Source: Trichobilharzia regenti
Lineage: Eukaryota; Platyhelminthes; Trematoda; Strigeidida; Schistosomatidae
Length of the DNA: 64,000 bases
Assembly: GCA_944472135.2 (NCBI GenBank)
Contig: OX235262.1
Location: 167,957,509-168,021,508, forward strand
Direction of reading: 5' to 3'
Shown: positions 63,648 to 64,000 of the stretch, in pieces
Numbering within the stretch: position 1 is the first letter of the stretch
Layout of the letters: each line of letters starts with the position of its first letter
Notes under the pieces: generated by a model
Seen by the model: the letters and a program-made list of their open reading frames with translations, nothing else
What the model was told of the DNA's origin: nothing
Databases searched by the model: none
Program-made: the position numbers and the translations under genes

Positions 63648-63839
63648 GTATGTGATTGATTCTGCACTGTTTTATGTGGTTTAATACAACGCTTATCGCT
63701 ATAAGGTAGAATTTGTGCCGTTTTTCTATAGTAATAGTAACTTTATATTATTAGTTAGAAGACCGGTGAATATAAGTTAGCATTGAAAAACGTTTTCTGA
63801 GCAACTTTGATTTCCTCAAAACTGAACTATAGTATTTCA

Positions 63840-64000
63840 TACGACTTTGATTAGATACTAACTAGCGACATGCATGTCTAGTCCTTGGTTTGGCGGAGAC
63901 TGAATTCTACCAGTCAAGTTGGCAATATGGCGTCAGTATGCGGGCTTGGGGGCTCGCCATCACAGTATACTCAGAAACCTATTTCAAGCAAGGCTTCCTA
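63840..64000 (+). repeat. SINE family 3, 5' module and start of body
   Basis: GATACTAACTAGCGACATGC, GACTGAATTCTACCAGTCAA, GGCTCGCCATCACAGTATAC and CAAGCAAGGCTTCCTA follow the family order seen at 1025-685. The tRNA-like part is missing between module and tail. Cut by the window end. Confidence 0.5.

Overview
The window looks like a repeat-dense piece of a schistosome (blood fluke) nuclear genome. The grounds are an AT-rich sequence with long introns, RTE-type non-LTR retrotransposons, Penelope-like elements, and a family of tRNA-headed SINEs carrying a hammerhead-like core that resembles the Smalpha repeats of Schistosoma. The species cannot be fixed from the sequence alone.

One protein-coding gene spans the window on the + strand. 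Fifteen internal exons (8619 to 63647) join in phase without a stop codon and give about 2,479 residues of a HECTD1-type HECT E3 ubiquitin ligase. In order they encode a serine-rich linker, a helical region, a segment ending in the conserved KQW, a SUN/galactose-binding-like domain (exons 4-5), a long low-complexity acidic linker (exon 6), a variable linker (exons 7-10), the conserved pre-HECT region (exons 10-14) and the first part of the HECT domain (exon 15). The N-terminal part (ankyrin repeats in the family) and the catalytic-cysteine half of HECT lie outside the window. No MIB/HERC2 exon was found where vertebrate HECTD1 has one. The intron after exon 11 has a GC donor.

Everything else is intron filled with mobile DNA. 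(1) RTE/SR2-type LINEs with CAGA-like tails include a near-identical head-to-head pair at 48.3-53.7 kb; one copy is 5'-truncated with an open frame, the other has endonuclease plus RT and one frameshift. (2) A second LINE family with AAT-repeat tails occurs about a dozen times, including a more than 99 percent identical inverted duplication at 56.9-57.9 kb. (3) A third LINE set appears at 17.7, 22.5 and 34.4 kb. (4) Penelope-like elements with GIY-YIG and RT remnants: four are flanked by inverted copies of their own end (3.0-4.1, 9.9-11.5, 13.6-14.4, 34.9-36.1 kb). (5) Three tRNA-headed SINE families: the hammerhead family, often in head-to-head pairs; one family whose 3' end matches the tail of LINE family 2; and a third with an A-box-like AGTGGTAAC head. 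Several nested insertions with target-site duplications can be read directly.

No tRNA, rRNA, CRISPR or prokaryote-type operon was seen, and no complete second gene. Boundaries of degenerate repeats are approximate (tens of bases).
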